NCBI GenBank assembly: GCA_000697355.1
Contig: JNEN01001165.1
Location: forward strand, 155,585 to 219,584
Reading direction: 5' to 3'
Source of the DNA: Syncephalastrum monosporum B8922
Lineage: Eukaryota > Mucoromycota > Mucoromycetes > Mucorales > Syncephalastraceae
DNA length: 64,000 nt
The position numbers and the translations under genes are program-made. Shown piece by piece: positions 45,101-56,578 of the stretch; within the stretch, counting starts at the first letter, position 1, and the number at the start of each line of letters is the position of its first letter. The notes beneath the pieces are model-generated. The model had not been told where the DNA came from, made no database searches, and saw only the letters and a program-made list of their open reading frames with translations.

Positions 45101-46424
45101 GCGAGTCGTCGCGCAGCCTCTTCAGTGGTTAGACCCTCGTCCATGGTTTTCTTTTCATCTTGGGGTGTGTAACGTTCGAAGGCGTGACCGTCGTAAACAT
45201 AGCGTGTGCAGCGATATTCGACAAAACGCGTGCCATCTGGGGTCGTCTGCACAGGCACCGTCGCCACTGTATGGTCCAACCCAAACCAGGCCCGGATACG
45301 ATTCTCGACATGTTCCATACGACGCGTCTCGTCCTTGGAGAGCACGGCGTGGACGTGGCGAGGCTGCTCAATTTGCATATACGAGGCGTGCGCGACCGGT
45401 TGCCTGATTCGCAGGAAATTGCGCAATCGGGCGCGCATGACATTGATAACCAGGTACCAGCTCGTCGACAGAAACCATGCTACACAGAATGCTTTACTCG
45501 ACAAGTCGTACGACTCGTAAAACAAGCCGTAGGGCACGCCCGTTACCTTGGTTTGAAATTAGAGTCGGTTTGTACACTTTTCTTTTGTGATACTCACATA
45601 GCGGTAATAATCCAGTGAAATGACGAGCAGAAAGATCATCCAGCCAACGGAGACGCACGCCATGTAGATCGCCAACGCCGAACCAAAATAGTCATTACTG
45701 TACCCCTTGAAGAGGCGCGTGCCATCTTGAGCCACCACCTCCTTTTTTTTTCATTTCATAAGATAAGAAAGCCTTGGATCAGAAACGATACAACACGGCC
45801 CCCCCCCCAGAAAAAAACTGAGATTCTACCTTTTCACGCCAGCGCTTGTAGGGGATCCATAAGGCGAGTAAAACAAAGAAAGCGCCATATATGCCCATGT
45901 AGCTCAGAAAGACGGGTGCGCGACTGGGAAACTGAGTTCCGGAAGCGCTGCGCGGACACTGGGCCTTGTCCCACTGATAGTCGTTGGTTTCGGTGGCATT
46001 TAGGGCAGCACTGCAGGCACGCACGAGTTGGACGTCTTCCTGGCCTGGATCATAATGGGGAATATCGACGGTCAGGGTCGTGGCGCATGGCATGACACGG
46101 GATGAACAGCTGCAGACGCTGGTGGAGGAGGGGCAAGTGCGGCTGCAGCTGCCGTCGGGGCATAGTGGGTAAGGGCAGGTCGTAGGGCTGATCTGGGACG
46201 GACAGAGCGTGCGGTCGGTGACGCAGAGGGCCGGGCAAGGGACGTTGCGTTTAGTGATGGCAGGGCACGCCGTGCCATTATAGAATGACTTGTTGACTGG
46301 GAATTGATCAGTACAAGGACCCTGTCAAATACTTCTCTTTTTCACCTTGGTGGAAGCGTGGAAATGCGTGGCTGGAAGCGATCCCGCAGAGGAGAATACA
46401 AAGCGCCGAAAAGAAGAGGCGCAT
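42117..46424 (-). CDS. P5-like P-type ATPase with signal peptide and Cys-rich lumenal N-terminus
   Basis: Seven exons: 46424-46346, 46296-45830, 45741-45598, 45546-45038, 44954-44281, 44211-42451 and 42364-42117, giving 1293 residues. Exon 1 encodes a signal peptide (MRLFFSALCILLCGIASS). Residues 28 to about 150 form a lumenal region with more than ten cysteines, many as CP pairs (CPALC, CPSQ, CPYPLC, CSRTC). The pump core is complete: TGE loop (VDESSLTGEPLPVRKF, near 500-515), M4 motif MNPLLPAILVVGQ, phosphorylation site CFDKTGTLT (Asp663), TGDNVLTGIAIAQACG and the P5-diagnostic GDGGNDCGALRAAHVG followed by ALSEAEASVVSPFS. P5B pumps move polyamines across endolysosomal membranes and normally carry PPALP in M4; here it is N-P-L-L-P. 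The class is secure, but the substrate is not. Confidence 0.9.
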
Positions 46425-46683
46425 AGCACACGGTTTTCAACAACCAGGATCAAGACAATGGAGAAAAAAAAAAAGACGAAAGCGAAAAACGAAAGAAAGC
46501 GAGGGAAATTAAGAGAGGAAGAGAGATAAAGGAAAGAAGAGGAAGTTCAAAAAAAGAAATGAAAAACAAAAAAGGGCCGAGCGAGCGAAATATGAACGCA
46601 TCGTATGCAAATGTAAATGAAAATGAATAATTTTAATCATGCGTAGGGTAGTAGTAATCTATCATCTTATCTATAAGACCGAA

Positions 46684-47626
46684 TTAATGGTCCTTGATGG
46701 CAATGGCAAGCGCCTCGTCTTCGTCCATGAGAACGTCCTCCTTTTGCTGGTTCCGTCGGCGTCGGCGTTGCCACTCGTATCGGAAGACGGCCATGAAGAA
46801 GTAAAGGACGAGCACGACCACCAGGACTTGGATGAACAGCGTGTTCGGATCCGGATCATGGATGCTGTCTGGCTCAGGCAGGTGGATCGCGTCCTCGTCA
46901 GCCATATCTACGGTGGAGGTCGTCTGCAAGGCATCTTCAAATGCTGTATTGGCTGCAGCGTCAGTGGTGGTGGTAATGGCTGGTTTGGGAGGGCGTGCAA
47001 CGGGCTTAAAGGATGTCTCGGGAAAAAGGTGAAAGTTGTCATAATCCAGCTAGCGCAGCAAAGAGACAACAGCAGGCATGTTTAGGAAATTAATTTCGGC
47101 AGGACAAAGCAGGACTTACGACGACCATGCCCTGGACACGGGCGACAGTTGCTGGGCGGGGAGTGGTCCACCGGAGCGTGACAGGCCAGTGCTTGGGCTT
47201 GGCATCGACATGGCCCAGGGTCGCCTCCTCGTCCGCCGCCTCGGCTTCCTGTTCTTCGCAGGCAACCGGCGCATAGACCGTATCGTCATAGTCCACAAAG
47301 GAGCCGATCGTCCGGTTGCGCTCGTCCTTGACTTGGATCAGCATGCCCTGGTACGGCCGTGTTCTGGGTCCATCAATAGTGATGGTCATCGGCGACGTGC
47401 GAGCCACTTTGATACGGTAGCAATCATCGCACGTGGATTTGGACGGGCCGTGCCCAATCGTGGCCATCAGGTCGAGGTGGCACTATTCCAATGTCAGCCG
47501 AGAGGCCCACTTAAAGCATGCTGTGTGTGTGCTTACTGTTCCCGGTGCGTTCGGGTAGGCCCCGACACTGACATAAAGTAATGCGACGAGGAGGACAATG
47601 TATGATGTCCTCCGTTTGAATTTCAT
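46684..47626 (-). CDS. Reeler-domain type I membrane protein
   Basis: Three exons: 47626-47537, 47482-47120 and 47049-46684, giving 272 residues. A signal peptide (MKFKRRTSYIVLLVALLYVS) is followed by a Reeler-like beta-sandwich: RPYQGMLIQVKDERNRTIGS, a Cys (ACEEQ), then TLGHVDAKPKHWPVTLRWTT. A Thr/Asp/Pro-rich stalk leads to one transmembrane helix (LFIQVLVVVLVLYFFMAVF) and a short basic, then acidic, cytosolic tail (WQRRRRRNQQ, ending AIAIKDH). Reeler domains occur in extracellular and ferric-reductase-like proteins; here it stands alone without cytochrome b561 helices. Function is unknown. It lies tail-to-head between the ATPase and KH genes on the same strand. Confidence 0.75.
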
Positions 47627-47782
47627 TCGGTATACAAGAAAAAAAAAAAAAAAGAGGAAAGTGAGACAAAGGAAGTGTCTTCTCTGGTCGTTCCACTTAA
47701 AATGGACGTTAAAAGACACACATTTGAAACCAATGTGGGCTATATTTTTGTTCCCCCTTTTCATCTTTATTATTATTATAAT

Positions 47783-49380
47783 TTAGTGCATACCCAGCCG
47801 ACCTTTCTCGCTCTCGAGCCGTGAATACAGCATGTAGAGCGCCATCTGATTGCTCTCTGGCGTGCCCGTGATGGTGACCAAGCGTTCGTTGGTGTTGCCG
47901 TGCGGGTCTGCGATCTTGATGTGGCTACCGCTGAGCTGTCGGATTTCGTTGATCTTGGATCCGCCTTTACCAATAATGCATCCCACCTGGCAGAGAAAAA
48001 GAGTGAAAAAACAGAAAACCGTCAGCCACCCGTGCTCTCTTTTTGTTGCCCAATCCTAGCTGGAACCTACCATCTCGTTCGGGATAAAGATCTGCTGTGC
48101 TTGAGGCGTGGCCACCATGCCGGCCATGCCATACTCGCCTTGACGGCCTGAGGCAGCGGGCGGGGATCCATAGGCGCCGGCAGCCGCGGCAGCCGCAGCG
48201 GCTTGATAATAGAATTGCTGTGGGTTCATGCCACCCATGGGCATGCCGCCCATGTGACCCATCATGTTCTGATAGGGGTTCATGGCCGCGTTGGCAGCGG
48301 CCGGGCTCGAGCCACCCCCGCTACGGCTCATAGCAGGGTAAGAATTGCGCATACCGGGCGTCATGTTGCTCATGCTGCTCATGCGGTGCTGAGGCTGGGG
48401 CTGGTACTGCATGCCTGAGTTGTGGTTCGCGCGCTCGGGATACTCGGCGAGGATTTCGGCGATTTGCTGGATGGCGAGGTGAACAGCGGCTGGGGTGCCG
48501 ATGATGGTCATGGTGCGCTCTGTCGAGAGCGGAAGGACTTCCTCGGACGCGCTCACGCGAGCATTCGAGTGTTCCTGGATGGACTTGATGACCGAGCCGC
48601 CACGGCCAATGAGGGTGCCCATGCGCTGGTCGGCGACCAAGAGGCGGATCGTGAGCGCTTGCTCTTGCGCGCCCTCCTCGGACGCCTGCATCTCGGACAA
48701 GATCTTTTCCGCCACAAGCGAGTACGCCTAATCATAGATAGGGATGAGTTTTTTTTGTTTCTCGCATTGATCATTCAACAAGCCATGTCATCTACCTTGG
48801 AGACAGCATTGACAGGACCAGAGACGGTCAAGATACGTTCGATCGCACCCTGGACAATGTCCGAGATGGTGACGCGTGCGGCCGAGTACTCGCGGATCTC
48901 ACTCACGTTCTTGCCGCCGCGGCCGATAATAACACCTGCGTCCTTGGTGCTGACGAGCGACCGCAGCGAGATGGAGGGGCCCGACGAAGGCGAGCCCACC
49001 GAGGTCGCGTCCTGGGTGTAGTGGACGGGCGCCGCCTCAGCCGAAATGGACGCGGCGGGTTTGTTGTTTTCATCTTGCGATTTGTGGTCCGTTTCATCCA
49101 CCAGCACCTTGACGTCGTCCTCATCCTCTGAGAACTCTTCCCACTTTTTCCGGCGGTAGCGCTCCTTGTTGTTATCATTCGCATTCGAGGAGTTGTTATT
49201 GTCTTGGCCTGCAAAGTGGGGTGCTTTCGTTTCCGGGTCGGGAACGGCCTGGCGCTTGGGATGGCGGTCTTCCGGTCCCAAGTTTTCATCGTCGGAATCG
49301 ACATCGTCATTCTCGAGGCGCGGTCGCTTGGTGCGATCCAAAGGCGATCCGCCAATCTCGTTTTCTTGTGTGTTGGACAT
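47783..49380 (-). CDS. Triple-KH RNA-binding protein (PCBP/hnRNP K, Rnc1/Pbp2 type)
   Basis: Three coding exons: 49380-48796, 48727-48071 and 47986-47783, giving 481 residues. Three KH domains, each with an intact GxxG loop: IIGRGGKNVSEIRE (GxxG at 153-156), LIGRGGSVIKSIQE (236-239) and IIGKGGSKINEIRQ (420-423). KH proteins of this type bind C-rich single-stranded RNA and regulate mRNA stability or translation. The N-terminus (about 140 residues) is charged and disordered, with a K-R-P-R nuclear-type patch. Between KH2 and KH3 lies a Met/Gly/Gln/Ala-rich linker with an eight-alanine run. A 5' UTR intron is likely (see the separate entry). Confidence 0.93.
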
Positions 49381-49385
49381 GGTAC

Positions 49386-49678
49386 TGTAGGCTAAGAAAA
49401 GTAAAGAGAGGCGCTTGTGAGTATCAAGGTACTTATGTTTGCGTCATGTATGTGTGTTTGTATGTATGGTTTGTATATATATGTATACATATATATGTAC
49501 GTATTGGTATGTGTGTGTGTGTGTGTGTGTGTTTGGCTACGAAGGTGAATATGGACGTGTCCCGTCACGTACTTATTTCCTTTTTTTTCTCCCTGGGTGA
49601 TCGATCTGATGATACATAAGCAACGTCAGGTGTATATGAGTGAGTGGATAGGCCGAGAACGAAAGCACAGGCACTTAC
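49386..49678 (-). other. Probable 5' UTR intron of the KH gene
   Basis: On the minus strand GTAAGT (49678-49673) follows a purine-rich leader, and a CCTACAG acceptor ends five bases before the ATG. The ~293-nt intron would carry (TG)n and TATATG repeats (about 49470-49531). Long leader introns often boost or regulate expression, but that is an inference. Confidence 0.5.
49509..49531. repeat. (TG)n microsatellite
   Basis: TGTGTG repeat next to a TATATATG-rich stretch, inside the probable leader intron of the KH gene. Confidence 0.9.
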
Positions 49679-50792
49679 CGGTTGAAGAGGATCGATGCGG
49701 CAACAGAGGGTGGTGAGAGTGGTATTTAAATGGGTCTTGTGTAGGTCAGGTGTATGTGAAGGTTGGGGTAGGAAAGAGAGTCTCTGTGTATGGGGAAAAA
49801 AGAAAATAGAATGTAAACAGGTGCGTGGGTCAACAAGGAGGTAAATCGCAAGAGTGACAACAACAAAATAGCAGATTTAAAAACGAGAAAGTCGACAACA
49901 GCTATGCCTCTCATGTTGGCACGTTGGCTTGCCTCAAGGTTTCCGATAAAGGTAACCCAGTGAAAAGCGACATGATTGAGAGGCGGCGACTGTTGTGAAT
50001 GGCAAGAGAAAGCATGGTTAAAGAAATAAAGAAAATGTGACAGTACCGTTCGTGAGTGTGAGTGTGTGAGTGTGTATGTGTATGTGAGTGTAAGTTGTGT
50101 ATATGAGCAATCAAGCCGTGGAGGGGTGCGATGGCTTTTAGCTTGGCGGATGAGAAAGGATAAGCGAGACGGATAGAGTGGTTCAAAAGACAGAAGAAAC
50201 AAGAAAAATATGGGCAGTGGGTAAGTTTATGATCTTTCGGTGTTGGGAGGCCCCCACATCCACTTTCTGTGGCTGAAAGAATAAATCTGTTGCCTTTCGT
50301 CTTTGCTTTCTTATCTTCAGTGGCACGAGTCACGTACACAGTCTACAACAGAGCACGTCTTGCGGTCTGTCGTTTTCTGTCTGCGTCTGCTTATAGAAAC
50401 AGACTCCATGGCCACTCTTCATTCCTCTCTATCTTTTCTTCTATGTCCAGAGCGCTCAAACCCGCTTCACTGCCACTCTTTGTTCCACTTGCATCGATGC
50501 TGTTAGTTGGTTGCCCTTTTCCTTTTATCTCGACACTCGTCCTTCTATTGTAGTCGCAACGATATGGGCTTATGATGGGTCTTTTTTACATGGATAGAGC
50601 CTAGTCCAACCAGGCCTCATCCAGCAGGCTCTAATATAGAGAGGAGGGATTCTATTTTCGTGCCATGATTCGCACAGTGAGAGACAGAAGGGGAGAGTGA
50701 CGTATTTGAATCGCCGCGCGTTTGAACAGGACAATTCGCTGCCCAAGAAGCTTACGCGTTGTCTTATACTCCCTTTTTCATACTTTTTTGAT
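49679..50792. other. Divergent spacer between the KH and proteasome genes
   Basis: It carries the KH promoter/leader (minus) and the PUP1 promoter (plus). GTGTGAG-type repeats lie near 50051-50092. Open frames here are low complexity and not supported. Confidence 0.6.
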
Positions 50793-51908
50793 ATGGCCAC
50801 CAAGTACAGTTTACCCAAGGGCGGCTTCAGCTTTGACAATTACGCAAGGTACACTCACAAAAGGCGCAGTTGGGCTGCTTCGGGGACACTCATCCTTCAA
50901 TTCCTAGAAACAAGTCTCTCGAAGCCAAGGGCGTCCGACCTCCCAAGGCCACGAGCACAGGTACCACCATCGTCGGTGTCCTCTTCAAGGTAAACGAGCG
51001 TCATACAGACTGAGCACACAGTATTTATACCTGCCTGCTGCTTAGGATGGTCTGTGTCTCGGTGCCGACACGCGTGCGACGGAGGGTCCCATTGTGGCCG
51101 ACAAGAACTGTGAAAAGATCCACTACATTGCACCCAACATGTAAGCAGTAGACACCCGCACATACAACCCAACGCACTTGAACGACGCAGCGAAAAACTC
51201 ACTCTATCTTTCTCAGTTACTGCTGTGGTGCAGGTACGGCAGCCGACACGGAATCGACAACGAACCTGATTAGCTCTCAGATCGAGCTTCACAGTCTGTC
51301 GACGGGACGGAAACCGCGGGTGGTCACGGCCATGACGATGCTTAAACAGATGCTGTTCCGATACCAAGGCCACATTGGCGCTGCGCTTGTCCTCGGCGGC
51401 TTTGATGCCACCGGCCCGCATCTGTATACCGTCTACCCTCACGGCTCCACCGACAAGCTGCCCTATGTCACCATGGGTTCCGGTTCCTTGGCTGCCATGA
51501 GCGTCTTTGAAAGCCGATGGAAGCCCGATATGACGGTAATGTTTTAAAGGAATGAAGAAGAAAAAAAAAAAGGGGGGGGCGCACATCTTTGATTTCATTT
51601 TACTCATGTATTTTTCAATGACTCTATAACATTTTTTTTCTTTTTAACAGCGTGAGCAAGCAATTGAACTCGTCAAGGATGCAATCGAAGCCGGTATCTT
51701 CAATGATCTCGGTTCGGGTTCGAACGTGGATGTGTGCGTCATTGAAAAAGACGGAACCGACTACCTTCGGAACTATGCTCGGCCAAACGAGCGTGGTGTC
51801 AAGGAGCAAAGCTACAGGTACCCGCGCGGCACCACCGCCGTCCTCAAGGAATCCATCACCAACCTCGTCGACGTGTCGGAGGGCGATGCCATGGATATCT
51901 CTGTTTAA
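50793..51908 (+). CDS. PUP1: 20S proteasome subunit beta-2 (trypsin-like activity)
   Basis: Five exons: 50793-50848, 50908-50989, 51046-51140, 51217-51535 and 51651-51908, giving 269 residues. The propeptide ends at Gly37 and the mature enzyme starts with the catalytic Thr38 (ATSTG then TTIVGVLF). Other beta-2 signatures: [49 protein letters not shown], and [16 protein letters not shown]. The C-terminal arm that wraps around beta-3 is present ([16 protein letters not shown]). Beta-2 cleaves after basic residues inside the 20S core. The length and exon phases are normal. Confidence 0.97.
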
Positions 51909-53515
51909 AGCCTTTCTTTTTCCTTTCCTCATAATAAAAACGAGTTTCTTTCTTCCTCTCCCTCTCTATCTCGCTCTCTTCCTTCTCTCTTTGTCTTCCT
52001 CTAGCATTTGATTAACATGAAGCATATGTCCCTTTATGGAAACGTCACGTCACCTCTTTTTACAGTACAAGTTCTACTTTTAGTTCTATGGCCATATTTG
52101 CTCTGCTGTATTTAATGCTATAGTATGGTAACTTTTAAGATTTACCGCGCCCCACCTGATATAGAAGCATTGGATAAGAAAATTAGAAATTAAGCGAACC
52201 CACTTTACGTGGTTCCTAACTATTAGATGAAAGTAATGCGACGTGCAGGTTGACAGAAATAATAACCCAGGGAAACAGAGGATACTGTAGTCAAGGTTGA
52301 TATGAAAATAGGATGCTGCTTTGTGACACGAATGACATACATTGAGGGCTTAAAAAAGAAGGTTGATGCTGTTGGATACCACCATCATGATGTATTTGAG
52401 TTCTTATTATACGTCAATCGTGCTGCAAACTGTGTTTGCATGTAGACACAGTGCGACGAAGGGGAAATATACCATGATAAGGGAAGAATATGCTGCATGT
52501 ATAGGCACGTAGGTTCGGCTTTAGGATAGCCAGTATGAATGCGCTTTCGTGTGTCCATGATACTACAGGCTAATCCGAGGGCCCGTTCTCCTTGAGAAAC
52601 GCTATCTATCCCATCCAAGCTATCTCAGGAGTAGTAGCAGTGGCAGAAAACATGGCCCTAATGCCTATGTATCCTGCGCGCGTGTTGCAGTGCTCTACTT
52701 GATCTATCATGACGTAGAGCACATACACATGGCAATAGGACTTGCTGCGGATATGTGTCAGAAAGAAAGATCGATCACGGTCGTGTTGCAATAAATCATA
52801 ATGAAAAAATAAAAGCACAACTTGCAGCCATCCTCAGACCTGTGTCTACATACATGGGGTCCAAACAAAGGTTGTATGTATGTGCTTATGTACGCAAAGA
52901 GTCATGTTCCCTTTCTAAGCGTAAGCGGGTCGTCAACGGTGTTTATGGCGTTGTGTCATCCTGTGGGGCTAATGCACTTTCAAGTGTCCGGTCAGTACAA
53001 TTCAGCAGTACCGGAACTTCAATGAAGGCTGCACGCAAACGTTCACGAGGCCATCCCCATTCTTTTGTTCTTTCTTTTTCCCGGTGATTCTTTGTCTATC
53101 CACGAGATATCAACGAAACGTACAAGAAATGTTTCTCTCAAGACAAAAGGGGAAATGCACAGAAAAGATGGAGACCGACCGAGTGGTATTGACCCGTGAT
53201 CTGGATAGTGGAGACATGTACGGAGATGGGGCACCGGATGGGGAGGGGCGGAAGGAAAATACTGCACATTATATGAAGGTCTTATTGTAGGAAGGTCATA
53301 TTGGATTCTTCGACTTTCTTTTTTCCCGGGATCGCAAGCCAGAACTAAGTGCGGCATACATAATTCTTCTATCTGCAACAGATAAACATGCTCATGACAG
53401 GATGTGCTCAATGACGCTGCACGTGAGTAAAAGCAAAAAAAAAAAAAATAGCAAAATAGCAAAAGCAAAAATAAAAGGAAGAAAACATAAAAAAAGGACC
53501 CAAGCGCTCTCCACA
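51909..53515. other. Gene-free spacer
   Basis: About 1.6 kb after PUP1 with no supported gene; only short, overlapping stray frames on both strands. Confidence 0.55.
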
Positions 53516-53523
53516 TATAAATA
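53516..53523 (+). promoter_or_regulatory. TATA box of the small Ser-rich protein gene
   Basis: TATAAATA, 50 nt before the upstream ATG (53573) and 107 nt before the inner ATG (53630). Confidence 0.55.
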
Positions 53524-53572
53524 GACCCCAATCAAGCCCCTGGGTCCCTTCCTATTTCTTTTCTTCTCTACT

Positions 53573-53998
53573 TTGTTCTCGTTTTCTACACTTTGCAAAA
53601 GACAACGTTATCGTCCTCGCTTTCTCTTCATGACGACGCTGCACACACCCTCTTCTTCTTCTACTTCATCCACCGCGTCGTCGTCGTCGCCATCGTCGAG
53701 CACGGCGCCCCTCAGCCTCCTTCAGGAAGGCTCGTCCTTGGAACATCATCGATGGACGTCGCTCACTTCGACGCTATTTCTCTATGGCGACAACGACACC
53801 GGAAAAGAACCGCACCGGCACCGATGGTGGGACGAATCCCAATTGGCGGTTGAGCTCGCAGACGATAGCGAGATAGCCACCACACAAACGAAGAAGCGGT
53901 CGTGGTACGCTAAGCGAACGCATACCTTACGCCGGTTCCATACGGCCGGGCACAAGATCTCGCGCTCGTTTCGCAGGTTCACGGCCGGTCTTGTCTAA
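53573..53998 (+). CDS. Small Ser-rich, basic-tailed protein of unknown function
   Basis: Single exon, 141 residues from 53573 or 122 from the inner ATG at 53630. With the TATA at 53516 the mRNA start should fall near 53545-53555, so both starts are possible; the inner one begins the distinct Ser/Thr run (MTTLHTPSSSSTSSTASSSS). The C-terminal half is basic (KKRSWYAKRTHTLRRFHTAG then RSFRRFTAGLV) and could form an amphipathic helix. It has no signal peptide. I recognise no family. It is supported by the TATA box, GC-rich coding composition and compact size. Confidence 0.55.
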   Translation: MFSFSTLCKRQRYRPRFLFMTTLHTPSSSSTSSTASSSSPSSSTAPLSLLQEGSSLEHHRWTSLTSTLFLYGDNDTGKEPHRHRWWDESQLAVELADDSEIATTQTKKRSWYAKRTHTLRRFHTAGHKISRSFRRFTAGLV

Positions 53999-54263
53999 TA
54001 TTATTGTCTTATACGCTCTATATTCCCTGATTCTTTCATGCACGATCTAAACTTTTTTTGCTTGGCTTTTTGTTTTGTCTTTCTATCTTCTCTCCCTCGC
54101 TTTCTTGGCTTTCATCCTATCTACTCTGTAACATAGTGTGTGTATATTATTTTTCTTTTTCTTTCTCTTTCTCTTTCTTCTCTTTCTTTCTTCTTTTCTT
54201 TTACTTTATACCATCGCAATTTCCCCCCTTCCGCCCAAAATGATAAAATTATTTAAATCACAT
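53999..54263. other. Convergent 3' flanks, pyrimidine-rich
   Basis: CTTTTT-rich spacer between the small protein and CENP-T. No other feature. Confidence 0.6.
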
Positions 54264-56255
54264 TTATATATAATCGTCTTCCTTGTCAGGGTAGAGTTCG
54301 TTGTGGGCGAGGGCGGATACGCAGATCCGATCGTAGAGTTCACGCGGTAGAAAGTCGTGTGCCAGGGCTTCCACACTGGAGGTATCGGATAACTGACCCT
54401 GCCTATATGAAAAAAAAAAGTTCGGGGGAGGGGGAGGGAATGCGTGTGTTAAATCATGCCACAAAAAAAATCATGTCATCTCGAGATAGATAAAAAAAAA
54501 TCAACGAATGTGTATGTGTATGTAGATGGGCTGCAAGTACCTGTGCATGAGGAGCTCCACGTCGCCAGTGGTGACCACGTCGCGGCCTGCATGTTCTGCA
54601 TAAGCATTCAAATCGCCCATCACCTGCTCAAAGAACATGCTCGTCCTTTTCATGGAAGAAAGAAAGAAAACTTTGAGTTATAAAGAACGGACTGAGCAAT
54701 AATAGGATGGCGTACACTTGATTAATCCTTTCGTTGCCTTGGACGGTGATGGACTTATTCGTGAACTTGGAGACGACTTTGCGGACCACCTGTCGTGGTA
54801 GCATATAGTGGCCCCTATTCAACCACATTGAGCAAAAACAGAAAGGCGTCGTTTTCGGAGAGAAAAAGTAATTCTTTTTTTACCGATGTTTTCTGTCGTA
54901 GAGGAACCTTGAGGTATAGTGGGCAGGTTGGTTCGGCCGGATTCGTTTGGATTGCGTGGATCTAGCAAGAGTGAGTGAGTGAGTGAATGAATGAATGAGC
55001 GAGAGTGCCTCATTTAGAAAGACTTACTCGTCAAACAAATCATGCGATGAGCTGTCAGGTGTCGAGTTCGTGTTCGCTAAGGGCAATGGCGGTTTACCAA
55101 GGTCGAAATCCATGATATCATCCACTGCATAATGGGGTTTCGTCGGCATCGCGGGTTCCACCCCGTCCATAGGAATATCCTCGCCAAAGTCGAGTACGTC
55201 ATCGAATTCGACTCCGGGGTATCCTGCATCGTCCTCCATTTGGACAGCTTCTTCAGCTGCTGGCGCTACTGATGCTGATGTCGATGCTTCTGGCGCTGCA
55301 ATAGGTAATCGTGGTGACGCTCTCCGCTCCGGTACCTTTGTCTCCGGTTCATCTATGTCTTTTGCTGATTCGCGTGTGGAGGGTGGTAAGAATGTCTGTG
55401 ATGCTTTTTCCTGTGTCGTGGTCGTGGGCTCATCTATCTGACTCCTAGGTGGAGCAGACACAGGCACAAGCGTAGGAGCAGGAGCAGGAGCAGAAGCAGA
55501 AGCAGAAGCAGAAGCAGAAGCAGACGCGGGAGCGGGAGCGGGAGCGGGAGCGGGAGCATGAGGAACACGAGGAGGCGGCGGCGGCGGGGAAGGAGAGAAC
55601 GTACGCACGGGTGATTCGACGGGAGGAAGCAGCGGCCCTGCGCCAAGGATGTCCTTCCCCTTACGAAGACGTCTCTGCTCCCGCTCTGTCTGCTCAATCC
55701 AATGTGAAGTATCCATCGACCGCGGTGGTTGTGGTGACTGTGTCAATGGCTGTGTCTGTGTCTGTGTCTGTGTCTGTATATGCTGTGATGAGTGCATCCA
55801 TGGTGAGGCGGGTGGCAAGGAAGGCAAGGAGGGCGTGTGGGGACGGAGACTGTCGTGACGACGCAGGACGTCCTCGGTGAGCCGTGGTGTGCCTTCGCTT
55901 GTGTCGAGCAGCGAAAAGTTGGATTGGGTATGGTACGAGAGGGTCGAGAGGCTATCGTCAAAGTCGTCTGCGTCGGGTGCGTTCGGTCGGCCACCACGTC
56001 GGTGACGGAACCCGAGGTGCCCGATCGGCGGCCGATCCGCCGCTTCATAGGAAGGTCGTGTTCTCTTGCGGATTAGCTCGAGCCGCTCCTTGAAGCTTGG
56101 CAGTGTTGTCGTGTCTGCTAGTACGCTGGAATAGTCTGTCGTGGGCGAGTTCCTGGCTGACGGCGAAGCAGCATTCGAGACTGGGAAAGGACATCAACAT
56201 GATTATGCATGCGTGAATAGAATCTCAAAGACAAAGAGGACGTACGTTGTGACAT
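54264..56255 (-). CDS. CENPT: CENP-T kinetochore protein with C-terminal histone fold
   Basis: Six exons: 56255-56246, 56180-55028, 54961-54884, 54814-54716, 54645-54541 and 54402-54264, giving 527 residues. The first coding exon is only 10 nt. CENP-T, with CENP-W, binds centromeric DNA through a histone fold and recruits Ndc80 and Mis12 complexes through its long N-terminus. The C-terminal ~110 residues show the histone fold and the CENP-T extension: MLPRQVVRKVVSKF, NERINQVTSMFFEQVMGDLN, AYAEHAGRDVVTTGDVELLM, then DFLPRELYDRI. The N-terminus is disordered, with SP/TP sites and an early basic helix (LPSFKERLELIRKR). The middle has Ala-Pro and Ala-Ser dipeptide runs (near 55480-55560). The frame through exons 3 and 4 was fixed by phase; other choices break the histone fold. 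Confidence 0.88.
55480..55560. repeat. Ala-Pro/Ala-Ser coding dipeptide repeats
   Basis: GGAGCA/GAAGCA-type hexamer repeats inside CENP-T encode alternating A-P and A-S runs. They are probably a flexible spacer. Confidence 0.9.
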
Positions 56256-56578
56256 GGCGCGCGAATGAGATGGTGGATGTTAATCAAAACGCGCCAGTGG
56301 TGTATATGTGTGTGCGTGCGCGTGTGCGTGTCTATGCGATCGCAGTTGCGGTTATCGTCAAAGAAAAAAAAAATGTGTCTATAAAGAGGGATAAGCGGAG
56401 ACGTAAATTTGAAGCAGTGATCACACAAAAAGAGTTATGCAAGCATCACGGCGAATCGGATGTGGGTATTCATTGGTATCATACACAATATATATTATAA
56501 AAGCGGAGAGAATGAAAGGAAAGGAAGATAAAAAGGAAGATAAAAACTGGGATGAGGAGGGGAGGGGGGGGGAACAGT
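56256..56578. other. Spacer between Rgd1-like stop and CENP-T start
   Basis: It contains the CENP-T promoter; a GTGTGCGTGCGCG-like purine/pyrimidine alternating run near 56307-56335. No gene. Confidence 0.6.

Noticed and set aside
49726..50339. Ser/His/Thr-rich minus-strand frames
   Set aside because: They follow GTGTGAG repeats and lie in the leader/promoter of the KH gene; no family or splice support.
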